A stretch of DNA of 36,587 nucleotides from Hespellia sp. (GCA_028689735.1 JAQVCP010000027.1:1-36587); one strand, 5' to 3'. Counted from the first letter of the stretch, positions 15,552 through 24,352 are shown. A program made the numbers and translations. The notes: a model not told the origin generated them from the sequence alone.

Positions 15552-15565
15552 TTACAAAATTGTAA
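15552..15565. promoter_or_regulatory. BceR-like response-regulator box (copy 1)
   Basis: TTACAA-AA-TTGTAA is a perfect inverted repeat that overlaps the last codons and stop of the kinase gene. It fits the TnACA-N4-TGTAA pattern that I recall for BceR-like regulators. It is placed to activate the ATPase-permease operon at 15406. Related boxes lie at 20379, 22241, 23615 and 24899. Confidence 0.7.
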
Positions 15566-16562
15566 TATTATCCATTTTAATTGAAACACTTGTCCCACTT
15601 CCTTGTACGGAGTCGATCCGCAGCTCATGGGAAAGCTCTGCTGCAATTCGGTTGCAAAGATAGAGTCCAAGCCCTGTGGAGGTTCGTTCTCTCCGTCCAT
15701 TTTCTCCGGTAAATCCCCGCTCAAACACACGGGACAAATCCTCTGGCATAATTCCGATTCCTGTATCTTTTATGATTAAGATTTTTTTGTCACAGTCACA
15801 CTGGATCGTAACGCTTCCTGCCTGTGTATATTTTAATGCATTGGACAATATCTGCCCAATAATAAATTGAAGCCACTTTTCATCCGTCAGTACCTGGCAT
15901 TGAAAATCCTGAAAATTCAATTGAATTTTTTTACGGATAAACATCCGAGCATATTTGTGGACTGCACTTCGTACAATATCCTCCAGATTGCACCAATGAA
16001 TGGTCAAGTCACTATGCAGACTCCCAAGCCGCTGATAGCAGAGCATCATCTCTACATATCCTTCGATATCAAACAACTTCCCATTCAGTTCTTCTTTACA
16101 TTCACACGCCTCTGTCTGAAGTATCAGCCGGATTGCCGCGATAGGCACTTTAATCTGATGCGCCCAGAGAGTCTGATAATCTTCTGCCTCTTTTTCTTTT
16201 TTGCTCTGCGCTTCAATTAAAAGGCGTTCTTTCTCCAGCACCATCCGTACCAGTTTCTGGTAATCTTTTTCACATATGGTTGCATCTGCCGGAAGCATTT
16301 CCCCCACCACCTCGGGGCAGTCCAACATTTTCATAAGATATTCATGACGTTTTCTAAATATGCAATACCGGTAAAAAAACAGGCAGCTCTGAACAAGCAA
16401 ATACAGACATGACAGATAAACCGGCACATCCATTGGAAGATGACACAGCCAGAACATCAGTAAGAAAACGACGACTGCACCTGCCACTGCCCCAAGCCAG
16501 TATCGCTGTTCCCTTATATATTCTTTCAATGGGAAATAATCTGAACATTTATTCTCTTTCAT
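15552..16562 (-). CDS. BceS-like intramembrane-sensing histidine kinase
   Basis: This 336-residue kinase has two closely spaced transmembrane helices (about residues 25-65) with almost no external loop, typical of BceS-like kinases that sense through their ABC transporter rather than by direct ligand binding. The H-box is LWAHQIKVPIAAI near residue 132 and the N-box QILSNALKYT. G1 is DTGIGI, the F-box FERGFTG and G2 STGLGLYL. Two in-frame ATGs exist; I prefer 16562 (AGG about nine bases upstream) over 16568. Either overlaps the response-regulator gene by 14-20 bp, so translation is coupled. Expected partners are the regulator at 16549 and the BceAB-like transporter downstream. Confidence 0.88.
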   Translation of the reverse strand: MKENKCSDYFPLKEYIREQRYWLGAVAGAVVVFLLMFWLCHLPMDVPVYLSCLYLLVQSCLFFYRYCIFRKRHEYLMKMLDCPEVVGEMLPADATICEKDYQKLVRMVLEKERLLIEAQSKKEKEAEDYQTLWAHQIKVPIAAIRLILQTEACECKEELNGKLFDIEGYVEMMLCYQRLGSLHSDLTIHWCNLEDIVRSAVHKYARMFIRKKIQLNFQDFQCQVLTDEKWLQFIIGQILSNALKYTQAGSVTIQCDCDKKILIIKDTGIGIMPEDLSRVFERGFTGENGRRERTSTGLGLYLCNRIAAELSHELRIDSVQGSGTSVSIKMDNITIL

Positions 16563-17235
16563 TCGCATTTACCTGATAGCCTATTCCGCGTTTTGTAATG
16601 ATATAGTCTTTTAATCCTATCTCTTCCAGTTTTTTTCTCAGCCTTGCCATACTTACCGTAAGTGCATTGTCATCCACATACGAATCTGTGCTCCATAATG
16701 CCTCCATAATATCTTCTCTGGAGACAATCCGCCCCGCATGTTCCATCAGCTTTTGCAAAATGCGATACTCGTTTTTCGTCAGTTCAACAGACTCTTCTCT
16801 GTAATGAACATTGGCTTTGTTCTGATCCAGAACAACTCCTCCTGATTTCAGAAGCATGTCTGTTCCATGAAGTTCATAGGTTCTCCGCAGCATCGCCTCG
16901 ATCTTCGCCGTCAGTACCTGCACATCAAATGGTTTGCTGATGAAATCATCTCCACCCATATTAATCGCCATTACTATATTCATATTCTCTGATATCGAAG
17001 ATAGAAAAATAATGGGAATATGCGATACCTTCCTTATCTCCCTGCACCAATAGTATCCGTCAAAACTTGGAAGACCAATGTCCATAAGCACCAGATCCGG
17101 TGAGAATTCCACAAATTCTCCCAGGATATTATGAAATTCTTCCACGATTCTGCATTCGTATTCCCAGGATTCCAGATATTTTTTTATACCTGTTGAAATT
17201 ACATTATCATCTTCTACAATCAAAATTTTATACAT
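16549..17235 (-). CDS. BceR-like OmpR-family response regulator
   Basis: This 228-residue protein has a receiver domain (acidic pocket E8, D9, D10; phospho-acceptor D52 in LVLMDIGLP; Lys in SKPF) and a C-terminal OmpR/PhoB winged helix ending TKRGIGYQVN. It pairs with the overlapping kinase gene and should activate the bceAB-like operon from the TTACAA-N2-TTGTAA box at 15552. It starts 61 bp after the permease gene of the second module with no strong terminator between, so some readthrough is possible. The ribosome site is weak (GAAAAGAG). A TTGACA at plus-strand 17281-17286 is a possible -35, but the best -10 (TATACT) is badly spaced from it. Confidence 0.9.
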   Translation of the reverse strand: MYKILIVEDDNVISTGIKKYLESWEYECRIVEEFHNILGEFVEFSPDLVLMDIGLPSFDGYYWCREIRKVSHIPIIFLSSISENMNIVMAINMGGDDFISKPFDVQVLTAKIEAMLRRTYELHGTDMLLKSGGVVLDQNKANVHYREESVELTKNEYRILQKLMEHAGRIVSREDIMEALWSTDSYVDDNALTVSMARLRKKLEEIGLKDYIITKRGIGYQVNANERE

Positions 17236-17296
17236 AACCGTATACTCTTTTCGTTTTTTCTTAGTATACCATAATTACTTTGTCAAATGTTACTCT

Positions 17297-19627
17297 TTAC
17301 AGTTCATTGATGGCATCTGTCACCGCCAGATTTCCAATCCGTTTTGATGGAACGTATATCGCAACAAGTGCCGCTGCGAAAACAAACAGAAGAATCATCC
17401 CAATGCGTCCAAACGGCATCGTCCACTCAATCCCAAAATGCCGGGTAAGAAGGACCGTATACAACGCTCTGCTGAGCGGCAGACCAATCGCGCATCCGAT
17501 CACAACGCCCGATACTGCATACGTAAATGACTCGGCGGCAATCATTTTGGTGAGCTGCCAGCTGTCCATTCCAACGGCGCGCATGGCTCCATATTGCTTC
17601 ACCCGTGCCGATACACTCATGGAAATACTATTGATGATATAAAATACCGTTATCATTCCGATAATAATCAAAAAACTATACCCAACAATTCGTATGACCC
17701 AATAGGTATCATTAGACTGTCGATTGTTCTCATGCGCATCCGTAAAAATCTGATCATCCGCTGCAAATGCACTAATCTGGTCTACCGTTTTATCTGTCGC
17801 ATTTTTCGCCAGCTGTACATTGATCATTGCATAATTTTGTTCCCCCATTAAACGGGTAAATGTCTCCTCCGAGCAGATGACAATCAGCTCATCCGAAAAC
17901 AGTCCATCCGAAACCGCACAGGAAACCTCTAATTCCTCATCTTCCAACTGTATGGTATCCCCCACCCTCAGCGGATTATTTTTATTATAAATCGTCATCA
18001 CTTTATCACTGTCTCCATAGACCTGTGACAATTCGCCCTTAACCACGCTGTCTGCTGAGCAGTCCAGCATGTATGTATCATAGGAAACCAGATTTACATG
18101 ATCAACGGAAGGTTCTGAAGATGTAACCGGAATATCACTTATATAACTATTTCCGTAAACACGTGCCACACCCGGTATTTTACGAATTGCATCTATTTCC
18201 CCCTTATCCAGTGAAAGTGCATTGGCATAACCGTTAATGGTACAATCCGGCTGCCAGCTGCGAATGGATGGCAACAGTGCGCGTATCAAATCCATCCCCA
18301 CGGAAAAGCATAGGAACAAAGTAATGCTAAGGGCAAAGGAAGCGGTCATCAGACACCAGTTTTTTCTGGCTGATACCGCATGATGGATGCCAAGTGACGT
18401 CTCAATTCTGGTATGTGGCAAGACTGTCACACGCCGCGCTGGCTGCTGATTCTGTGTATTGCCGGATATGGCTGCTATGGGTGAGACTTTAGCCGCACGT
18501 TTCGCAGGCGACCGGGCAGCCAGCAACACCGTTACAACACCGACGGCAGCGCCGCTGACCACACCGATACCACTGATGGCAAACACCGGTGTTTGTGCAA
18601 ATTCACCGCCAATGCCATACCGCAGCAGAGCACAGATTCCACCGCTAACTACAATACCAAGAATCACACCCAGCGGCACTGCAGTTTTACACCACGCCAG
18701 CGCCTCCAGCCGGACAAAACGCATAATCTGCTGACGGCTTGCCCCGATGCAGCGCATCATGCCAAAGAACTTTGTCCTTCGTGTGACATTGCTGTTCATG
18801 CTGCCGGAAATCATCATGACTCCTGCCAACAGCACCAATATAAACAGTACAACTGCAGTTTGGTAAAACCCTTTCATTGCTGTACTGTCACTGCTTCCGG
18901 CGGCCCCCATTACTGCCAGATTCTCAGAAATATGATCCCCATCCAATCCATATTGTTTCTGAATTTCTGCCTTCGCCCTGCTGGCTTTTGCAGCACTCTG
19001 AAACTGTACAAAATAGGCCGGACTGCTGTCTGTAACTCCATTCTGATCCAGCAGCTTCTGAAACGCATCCAATGTCATACCGGCATCCATCAGATAAGTC
19101 TGTCCCTGAAACTCGTCATCTTCTTCATTAAAACCTGATATCGTATATTCTACTTCACCTGCAGGTGTTTTTATGGTAACCCGGTCGCCAAGCTGAACTC
19201 CAAACATCTCCTTTGCATTCACACCAACCATGATTTCTCCGTCATTTTTGGGAAATGTCCCTTGGGACAGTTTCTCTGTAATTTTCGTAATATACTCCTC
19301 ATCCATACCGCACAGTGCGACTTTTTTATTGTTGATATAATACGGCTCCGACGCATTCTCGTTGAACTCATCAAACCAGCCTGCCGCCTTAACATCAGAA
19401 CGCTCACGAATCTCAGATGCCTGCTCTTTTGAAATATCTTCCACCTGAAGATGCCAGTTGCCGTGTCGATTTATCATACGGGACATTTCCGCCCGCTGCA
19501 TCATATCCGACAGACTAAAAATGACCGTCACCAGAAATACCGAAATAATAATACATAAAATCGTCATTCGATTCTGCCGCTTATGGACCTTGGCAGAAAT
19601 CGGAATCAGGCTAAGATAGCTTTTCAT
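17297..19627 (-). CDS. MacB/FtsX-type ABC permease of the second two-component module
   Basis: This 776-residue protein has two FtsX units. The first helix (about residues 22-45) precedes a large outside domain. Three helices around 255-380 include the FtsX core FFGMMRCIGASRQQIMRF. A further helix, a second outside domain and a final set of three helices follow, with QYGAMRAVGMDSWQLTKM. It forms a transporter with the ATPase just upstream: the ATPase TGA and this ATG overlap as ATGA, with GGAGGTG as ribosome site. The GTG three codons earlier overlaps that site and is rejected. Family roles include antibiotic or lipid handling; the substrate is unknown. The last 12 bases of this gene and 16 bases beyond are repeated exactly at 24599-24626. 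Confidence 0.87.
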   Translation of the reverse strand: MKSYLSLIPISAKVHKRQNRMTILCIIISVFLVTVIFSLSDMMQRAEMSRMINRHGNWHLQVEDISKEQASEIRERSDVKAAGWFDEFNENASEPYYINNKKVALCGMDEEYITKITEKLSQGTFPKNDGEIMVGVNAKEMFGVQLGDRVTIKTPAGEVEYTISGFNEEDDEFQGQTYLMDAGMTLDAFQKLLDQNGVTDSSPAYFVQFQSAAKASRAKAEIQKQYGLDGDHISENLAVMGAAGSSDSTAMKGFYQTAVVLFILVLLAGVMMISGSMNSNVTRRTKFFGMMRCIGASRQQIMRFVRLEALAWCKTAVPLGVILGIVVSGGICALLRYGIGGEFAQTPVFAISGIGVVSGAAVGVVTVLLAARSPAKRAAKVSPIAAISGNTQNQQPARRVTVLPHTRIETSLGIHHAVSARKNWCLMTASFALSITLFLCFSVGMDLIRALLPSIRSWQPDCTINGYANALSLDKGEIDAIRKIPGVARVYGNSYISDIPVTSSEPSVDHVNLVSYDTYMLDCSADSVVKGELSQVYGDSDKVMTIYNKNNPLRVGDTIQLEDEELEVSCAVSDGLFSDELIVICSEETFTRLMGEQNYAMINVQLAKNATDKTVDQISAFAADDQIFTDAHENNRQSNDTYWVIRIVGYSFLIIIGMITVFYIINSISMSVSARVKQYGAMRAVGMDSWQLTKMIAAESFTYAVSGVVIGCAIGLPLSRALYTVLLTRHFGIEWTMPFGRIGMILLFVFAAALVAIYVPSKRIGNLAVTDAINEL

Positions 19628-20307
19628 TCCCGACACCTCCCCAAATCGGTCAGTAACCCGTCTGACACCTGCAATACACGATCTGCAGTCTGCGCAATCC
19701 CGCGGTTATGCGTAATCATAAGGATGGTCTGTTCATATTTTTTAGACGCCTCTTTCAGAAGTGCAATTACCTCGCTGCTATTCTGGGAATCAAGATTTCC
19801 GGTGGGCTCATCTGCGAGAATCAGTGCCGGACGTGTGATCAGTGCCCGCCCGATTGCCCCCCTCTGCTGCTGTCCACCGGACAACTGGCTGGGCAGATGA
19901 TTGCGTCGCTCCTTCAGATTCAGTACCGTCAGCAGCTCTTCCAGATACTTCTCATTCGGCTTCTGGTAATCCAAAAGCATCGGGAATATAATATTTTGCT
20001 CCACCGTCAGTTCCGGAATCAGGTTAAACGCCTGAAAAATAAAGCCGATATTCCGGCGGCGAAAAATCGTAAGCTCCTTCTCTTTCATAGAAAAGGTATC
20101 CTTTCCGTCAATAAATACCTTTCCGGAGGTCGGTGTGTCCAGCGCGCCTACCATATTTAAAAGTGTACTTTTTCCGGAACCGGATTCCCCGACCACCGCG
20201 ACAAATTCTCCTTTCGGTACAGAAAAGGCAACGTTTTTCAGTGCATGTACTGCCGTTTCACCGCTGCCATAGGTTTTTGAAATTGATTTCACTTTCAGTA
20301 AATTCAT
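19624..20307 (-). CDS. MacB/LolD-type ABC transporter ATPase
   Basis: This 227-residue ATPase has Walker A GESGSGKST near residue 39, Q-loop FIFQAFNLI, signature LSGGQQQR near 143, Walker B LILADEPTGNLD and switch His in ITHNRGIA. It belongs to the same branch as the BceA-like protein at 14645 but is paired with a double-FtsX permease. It is the first gene after the kinase of its module, preceded by a 113-bp gap that holds a perfect CCTACAA-TT-TTGTAGG box, so it is probably induced by the adjacent response regulator. The ribosome site is AAAGGGG. Confidence 0.9.
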   Translation of the reverse strand: MNLLKVKSISKTYGSGETAVHALKNVAFSVPKGEFVAVVGESGSGKSTLLNMVGALDTPTSGKVFIDGKDTFSMKEKELTIFRRRNIGFIFQAFNLIPELTVEQNIIFPMLLDYQKPNEKYLEELLTVLNLKERRNHLPSQLSGGQQQRGAIGRALITRPALILADEPTGNLDSQNSSEVIALLKEASKKYEQTILMITHNRGIAQTADRVLQVSDGLLTDLGRCRE

Positions 20308-20378
20308 AATAAGCTACCCCTTTCTTTGTTTGATATTGAAAGCATATCACTTCAATCCTACTGCAATATGACACACAT

Positions 20379-20394
20379 CCTACAATTTTGTAGG
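20379..20394. promoter_or_regulatory. BceR-like response-regulator box (copy 2)
   Basis: CCTACAA-TT-TTGTAGG is a perfect 16-bp inverted repeat lying 72 bp upstream of the ATPase-permease operon and 27 bp past the kinase stop. The core matches the boxes at 15552, 22241, 23615 and 24899. No confident -35/-10 pair was found beside it. Confidence 0.72.
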
Positions 20395-20420
20395 AAATCA
20401 AAACGAATATTGGTAATCTG

Positions 20421-21470
20421 TTACTTACCTGGTGAAATCAAAAAATTGATTGTAAATGTGGTGCCTGCTCCCAGCTCGCTGTCCACCTCAATGGTTCCGT
20501 TATGTGCCTCTACAATCGCTTTCGCAAGCGGCAGACCAAGTCCAATACCTTGCGTGTCCTTCGAAAAACGGCTGCGATAAAATCGTTTGAAAATGTGGTA
20601 CAAATCCTCTGGATGAATCCCACTTCCGTTATCCTTTATGATAATCTGAACCACCGATGCTGACTGTCTCCATTCTACATGAATGGCATCCATTTTTTTC
20701 GTATGATCAAGCGCATTTTTCACAATATTGCTGACAGCTTCTATCAGCCAGTCACGGTCACACCACAATGTGATTTCATCGCCGCCGGACAGAATCAATT
20801 CCTTTCCCTCTTGCTCTGCACGAAATAAAAAATGTTTTTCAATGCTGCACATCATTTCGGATACATTTTCTTCTGCCTTTTCCAGCATCATTGTTCCAGC
20901 ATCCAGCTTTGTAATTTTCAAGAGGTTTTGAACCAGCATCTCTATGCGGTCTAATTCTTGCTCCGAAAGCTCAGTAAACTCCTGAATGGTTGGCGATCCT
21001 TCTGCCTCTCCCTGCAGAATACCGTTGTAGATATTCAAGGCTGCAAGAGGTGTTTTTAACTGATGCGAAATGTCGGCGATTGTATCTTTCAGGAACTCCT
21101 TTGACCTCAATTCGTTTTCCGCGTGAGCGTTTAACACAGACGCCAATGCATTTACCTCATGGAACATTCTGTATAACTCACCTTCTTCATCACAATCGAT
21201 GCGGGCGTCCTGGTTTCCGAAAATGTATTTCGTGATTTGCGCGGTCGCATTTTCAATAATCTCGTCCTGCTTCTTAAAGAACCGATAGCAGACAATCAGA
21301 ATCGCCACCGCCATACATACGGAGCAAAGAAAGATATAGGGCACCGCTTTTGAGGCTTCTTTTGGCGCGGACACAGTGATAAGAATAATGGTCATGACGC
21401 AAAATGCGGCGATGCAGATTAGTATTTTATATAACATTGCTTTGATTTTACTGTTTGCCAATACCTTCAT
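20421..21470 (-). CDS. Sensor histidine kinase of the second module
   Basis: This 349-residue kinase has two transmembrane helices (about residues 12-60) with a short outside loop, a linker with DEEGELYRMFHEVNALA, the H-box ISHQLKTPLAAL near residue 136, N-box NIVKNALDH, G1 DNGSGI, F-box FKRFYRS and G2 GIGLGLPL. I choose the ATG at 21470, which has GAGGTG four bases upstream; the frame stays open to 21497 but without a better site. It follows its response regulator by 8 bp. A 62-bp piece of this gene (21136-21197) reappears in the mosaic mini-gene at 24627-24688 with only synonymous changes. Confidence 0.9.
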   Translation of the reverse strand: MKVLANSKIKAMLYKILICIAAFCVMTIILITVSAPKEASKAVPYIFLCSVCMAVAILIVCYRFFKKQDEIIENATAQITKYIFGNQDARIDCDEEGELYRMFHEVNALASVLNAHAENELRSKEFLKDTIADISHQLKTPLAALNIYNGILQGEAEGSPTIQEFTELSEQELDRIEMLVQNLLKITKLDAGTMMLEKAEENVSEMMCSIEKHFLFRAEQEGKELILSGGDEITLWCDRDWLIEAVSNIVKNALDHTKKMDAIHVEWRQSASVVQIIIKDNGSGIHPEDLYHIFKRFYRSRFSKDTQGIGLGLPLAKAIVEAHNGTIEVDSELGAGTTFTINFLISPGK

Positions 21471-21478
21471 CACGCACC

Positions 21479-22174
21479 TCATTCCACTGAATTCCATTTA
21501 TATCCCATGCGGCGAACCGTGATAATCCTTTGGGGATGACCAGGGTCATCTTCGATCTTGGTGCGAAGTCTACGTATATATACGGAAAGTGTATTACTGT
21601 CCACATAATTTTCGTCACAATCCCACAGGCGGCCTAATATCTGTTCTGATGAAAGTACCACATCCGGATTTTCCATAAAGAGCCGCAGCAATTTATATTC
21701 CCCCGCCGTCAGTTCAATCTGTACCCCGTTTTTCCAGACCTCCCCTTTTAGAAGACGGACTGTTATATTGTTAGAATGTAATTCTGTCTCTTCTCTGTCG
21801 TTTTCACTGAAATTATTGCTTCTGCGAAGCAGTGCATTGACTCTCGACATGAACACCGCCAGCTTAAACGGCTTGGTAATGTAATCATCGCCGCCCAAAT
21901 CCAGCCCCATAATAATGTCCGTCTCCTCATCTGCTGCTGTCAGAAATATAATCGGTACCTTAGATGCTTTCCTGATTTTCTTACATATATCGAAACCGGA
22001 GCCATCCGGCAGAGATACATCCAGAATTACCAGATCATATTTCCCATCTGCCCAAAGTGCGTCCGCCTCACAATTGGTGCGGGCCACATCAAGCCCATAT
22101 CCCTGCTTTTTCACTGCAAAAGAAAGTCCGTTGATCAGGCTCAAATCATCCTCGACTAAAAATATCTGTTTCAT
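21479..22174 (-). CDS. OmpR-family response regulator of the second module
   Basis: This 231-residue protein has a receiver domain (E8, D9, D10; D52 in LVILDVSLPDG; TKPF) and a winged-helix domain ending TVRRMGYKWN. I start it at the ATG at 22174, after GGGAGGGG; the frame runs open upstream to 22228 but through the promoter. The gene leads its operon from a clear promoter (TTGCGT-17-TATAAT) with a TTACAATTTTGTAG box upstream, so it probably activates its own operon as well as the transporter. Two stretches (residues 1-27 and about 25 residues of the DNA-binding domain) are copied in the mosaic at 24599-24932. Confidence 0.9.
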   Translation of the reverse strand: MKQIFLVEDDLSLINGLSFAVKKQGYGLDVARTNCEADALWADGKYDLVILDVSLPDGSGFDICKKIRKASKVPIIFLTAADEETDIIMGLDLGGDDYITKPFKLAVFMSRVNALLRRSNNFSENDREETELHSNNITVRLLKGEVWKNGVQIELTAGEYKLLRLFMENPDVVLSSEQILGRLWDCDENYVDSNTLSVYIRRLRTKIEDDPGHPQRIITVRRMGYKWNSVE

Positions 22175-22199
22175 TTGTTTGTCCCCTCCCATAGGTCTT

Positions 22200-22228
22200 A
22201 TTATATTTCCCATGTGCCGCCAACGCAA
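22200..22228 (-). promoter_or_regulatory. Promoter of the second two-component operon
   Basis: Minus-strand TTGCGT (plus-strand 22223-22228), 17-bp spacer, TATAAT (plus-strand 22200-22205). The response-regulator box begins 13 bp further upstream. Confidence 0.72.
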
Positions 22229-22240
22229 GTAGGCAGTATC

Positions 22241-22254
22241 TTACAATTTTGTAG
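22241..22254. promoter_or_regulatory. BceR-like response-regulator box (copy 3)
   Basis: TTACAA-TT-TTGTAG lies 12 bp upstream of the -35 of the response-regulator promoter, the usual place for an OmpR-type activator. It implies autoregulation. The whole promoter-box unit is duplicated at 24856-24912. Confidence 0.72.
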
Positions 22255-22315
22255 TATTCGGAAGATTGATTTCCTGGCGTACCCGTTTCAGGCCTGTCTC
22301 CTATTAAATATTTAG

Positions 22316-22352
22316 GAAAAAAAGACCAAAAGCTATTATGCCTCTGGTCTTT
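22316..22352 (-). terminator. Terminator of the PD-(D/E)XK nuclease-family gene
   Basis: On the minus strand AAAGACCA and TGGTCTTT pair around a 16-base loop and are followed by TTTTT. It lies 47 bp past the stop of the gene at 22399. Confidence 0.75.
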
Positions 22353-22398
22353 GTTCTCTGTTTTCTATTCTATTACATAATTACCGGCTTCTTTTCAT

Positions 22399-23247
22399 TT
22401 ACTTTTTCAACTTCTCGATTTGTTCCCTTAGTTCTTTGTTTTCCTTCTCAAGTCTGAGCTTTTCCGCTTCTAACTGGTCAATTTGGATCCGGTATTTGTC
22501 CAATGGCAGTTCCATTGCCCCGTCCAATAATGGTTTCATCTCTCCGGCCTCCTTTAATTCTTCATAGTGAGCACAGATATGTTGATACAGAAGATTCGTC
22601 ATTTCTATCAACTGATCTGCATCATCTCTTGTGATATTCCCCACCTGAAAGTTTGCTTTGATACTTCCGAGTATATCATTCTCAACCAGATTCTGCAACG
22701 CTTTCAGCGTATCTTTTGTGATACCCTTCTTTACCATTTTTTTCAGTTTAAGCAGTTGAAACGGGATGAGTGCCACCATCTTTCTGCGATTCAGTTCCAC
22801 CAGATCTTCCTCTTGATAAACAAGGTTCCTGACAGAAAAATCAAACGTCCCCTGTCCTGAAAATTCCAGTACCAGCGTGCTTGTTTCTGGTGCTTTATTT
22901 TCCGTATCCAGATAAATCACGATTGGTTCCGGGAAACATAAATGGTCATCATCCTCTCTGTTTTCCATGGCATACTGGAATCCATACTCAAACACCCTTA
23001 CCACAATAGCCGAATCCTTGTACATCTGTGCTTCCAAATGATAGGCGTCCCCGTTAATCAGGATGATAACATCTGCAAAGCGATGACTTAGTTTGTGCCC
23101 GACAAACTCCTTGTTGCAGAAATATACAGCACTATCTGGCGGATAATTCATTCCAAACAGACCATTGATCAGGTTAATGATAGCCAGTGCCGATAAATTG
23201 AAAATACGTTTAAAAATACGATCATAGATTTGATAGATTTCTTCCAT
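22399..23247 (-). CDS. PD-(D/E)XK nuclease-family (Rpn/'transposase'-like) protein
   Basis: This 282-residue protein starts with IYDRIFKRIFN, typical of the Rpn/PDDEXK_2 family. The catalytic core is visible as RFADVII (Asp) and YHLEAQM (E-x-Q) at about residues 56-75. The middle (KMVALIPFQLLKLKK) also follows the family. The last 35-40 residues are a charged Lys/Glu coiled coil. These proteins are often labelled transposases, but many act as recombination-promoting DNA endonucleases; no terminal repeats or target duplications are visible here. It has its own promoter (TTGTAT-17-TATAGT) and terminator. It sits in the rearranged strip between module remnants, so it is a candidate agent of those rearrangements, though that is only association. 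Confidence 0.85.
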   Translation of the reverse strand: MEEIYQIYDRIFKRIFNLSALAIINLINGLFGMNYPPDSAVYFCNKEFVGHKLSHRFADVIILINGDAYHLEAQMYKDSAIVVRVFEYGFQYAMENREDDDHLCFPEPIVIYLDTENKAPETSTLVLEFSGQGTFDFSVRNLVYQEEDLVELNRRKMVALIPFQLLKLKKMVKKGITKDTLKALQNLVENDILGSIKANFQVGNITRDDADQLIEMTNLLYQHICAHYEELKEAGEMKPLLDGAMELPLDKYRIQIDQLEAEKLRLEKENKELREQIEKLKK

Positions 23248-23371
23248 AAGATTTGATTCCTTTCAGATATGATAATAGATGTGCGTGTAACGTAAAACAA
23301 AAATGATTGCTGTGGCTGATAGCGCCGGATAAAAATGAAAATGATTAAAGATTATGTAATAGAATGGATTC

Positions 23372-23400
23372 ACTATAGCACAGATAGAGTGCGAATACAA
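23372..23400 (-). promoter_or_regulatory. Promoter of the PD-(D/E)XK gene
   Basis: Minus-strand TTGTAT (plus-strand 23395-23400), 17-bp spacer and TATAGT (plus-strand 23372-23377), about 125 bp upstream of the start. The gap 23248-23510 holds no gene beyond this. Confidence 0.6.
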
Positions 23401-23510
23401 TCACGATTTCAAAAAGTTCCTTTCGCATATATACATACAAAATTCTTTTAATAATGTCATTCTCGCTGCCCAATCCAGATGAATTACAACAGCGGCAACA
23501 TTAGCATTAT

Positions 23511-23642
23511 CAGCCTAAAGCGTAGGCCATGCGCTTTACTATTCAGTATATCCCTATTATAACAGATAAAAAAATGTAATGCCCCTTTCTGACATTACAT
23601 TTTCATTCACAATGTTACAAAATTGTAATATTGTCCATTTCG
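23511..23642 (-). pseudogene. Diverged copy of the bceS 3' end and bceA promoter region
   Basis: This 132-bp block aligns end to end with 15448-15577 at roughly 80-85% identity. It retains the last codons of the kinase (MDNITIL, stop), a BceR-like box TTACAA-AA-TTGTAA at 23615-23628, the AATGTAATG/CATTACATT hairpin with T-run and the TATAAT -10. No ATPase gene follows; the next minus-strand gene is the PD-(D/E)XK gene about 260 bp on. It is either the remnant of a second BceRS-BceAB copy or a promoter duplication. The conservation of box, hairpin and -10 is higher than that of the flanks. Confidence 0.75.
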
Positions 23643-23683
23643 TATTTTTATATGTTTATAATATTGCCCCCCCCACGTAGACT

Positions 23684-24352
23684 CTAACTAAAAAAGCTTA
23701 CTACAATGGCAACAATTACAACGATGACAGGCAAATACGCAGTGGAATCCTTTCCCATTGATTGTTGATTGGGATGCAGCTTTACAAGTCGAAGTCTGGC
23801 AATCAGTCTGAAACAAAGATAACCTGCCATTGCTCCGATTACATTTGTAAGCAGATCGTTTATATCTGTTGCTCTATATAATGTGAACAATTGACTAATC
23901 TCAATAAAAACTGATAACCCCAGGCCGATAAAAAAAGTGTTTTTTGCACACTCATATATTCTACTGACGAGCGGAGCTAAAAATCCCAGCGGAATAAAAA
24001 GGAAAAAATTTAGCATAAAACTTAGGCTCAATCCGTCACTGAAAGGAATCAAATTTATGTTCGGATGAAAAATCGTTTCTCCAATCTGTAACACTCTAAT
24101 ATATTCGCTAAGCGTAGGCATCCCCACAATATTCGTCAGCATCAAACACAAATAGTAATACATTATCAGCAATGCAACCGAAGTCTTGATTTTAGGAATA
24201 TCATGATTTTTCCGAAATATTACAACCAGAACGATTCCTACCAGAACAATTCCAATCAGGAAAACAGGCTTAACTGATAATAAATCTATAATACTCTCAA
24301 ACATTCCGAGCTGTATTTTGACACTGGTTTGATTACTTGCTGCAATATCCAT
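23684..24352 (-). CDS. VanZ-family membrane protein
   Basis: This 222-residue protein has five to six hydrophobic segments. It carries the VanZ pattern: NLIPFSDG, then MLNFFLFIPLGFLAPL, then SVFIEISQLFTLYRATDINDLLTN with the conserved acidic residues (Glu in FIE, Asp in DINDLL), and GAMAGYL. VanZ confers low-level teicoplanin and lipoglycopeptide resistance in enterococci; how is not settled. The first 25 or so residues and the last 40 (a final helix ending SFFS) extend beyond the core. GGGAG precedes the ATG. It sits between two module remnants, and a run of eight C residues (23667-23674) lies just past its stop. Its place beside two envelope-stress modules suggests a role in cell-wall drug tolerance. 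Confidence 0.87.
   Translation of the reverse strand: MDIAASNQTSVKIQLGMFESIIDLLSVKPVFLIGIVLVGIVLVVIFRKNHDIPKIKTSVALLIMYYYLCLMLTNIVGMPTLSEYIRVLQIGETIFHPNINLIPFSDGLSLSFMLNFFLFIPLGFLAPLVSRIYECAKNTFFIGLGLSVFIEISQLFTLYRATDINDLLTNVIGAMAGYLCFRLIARLRLVKLHPNQQSMGKDSTAYLPVIVVIVAIVVSFFS

Noticed and set aside
22174-22228. Longer N-terminus for the second response regulator
   Set aside because: The extra codons cover the -10 and the ribosome site; receiver domains begin at the MKQIFLVEDD segment.
23667-23674. Phase-variable run of eight C residues
   Set aside because: It lies past the VanZ stop codon and outside any promoter spacer I can define, so slippage would not alter a product.
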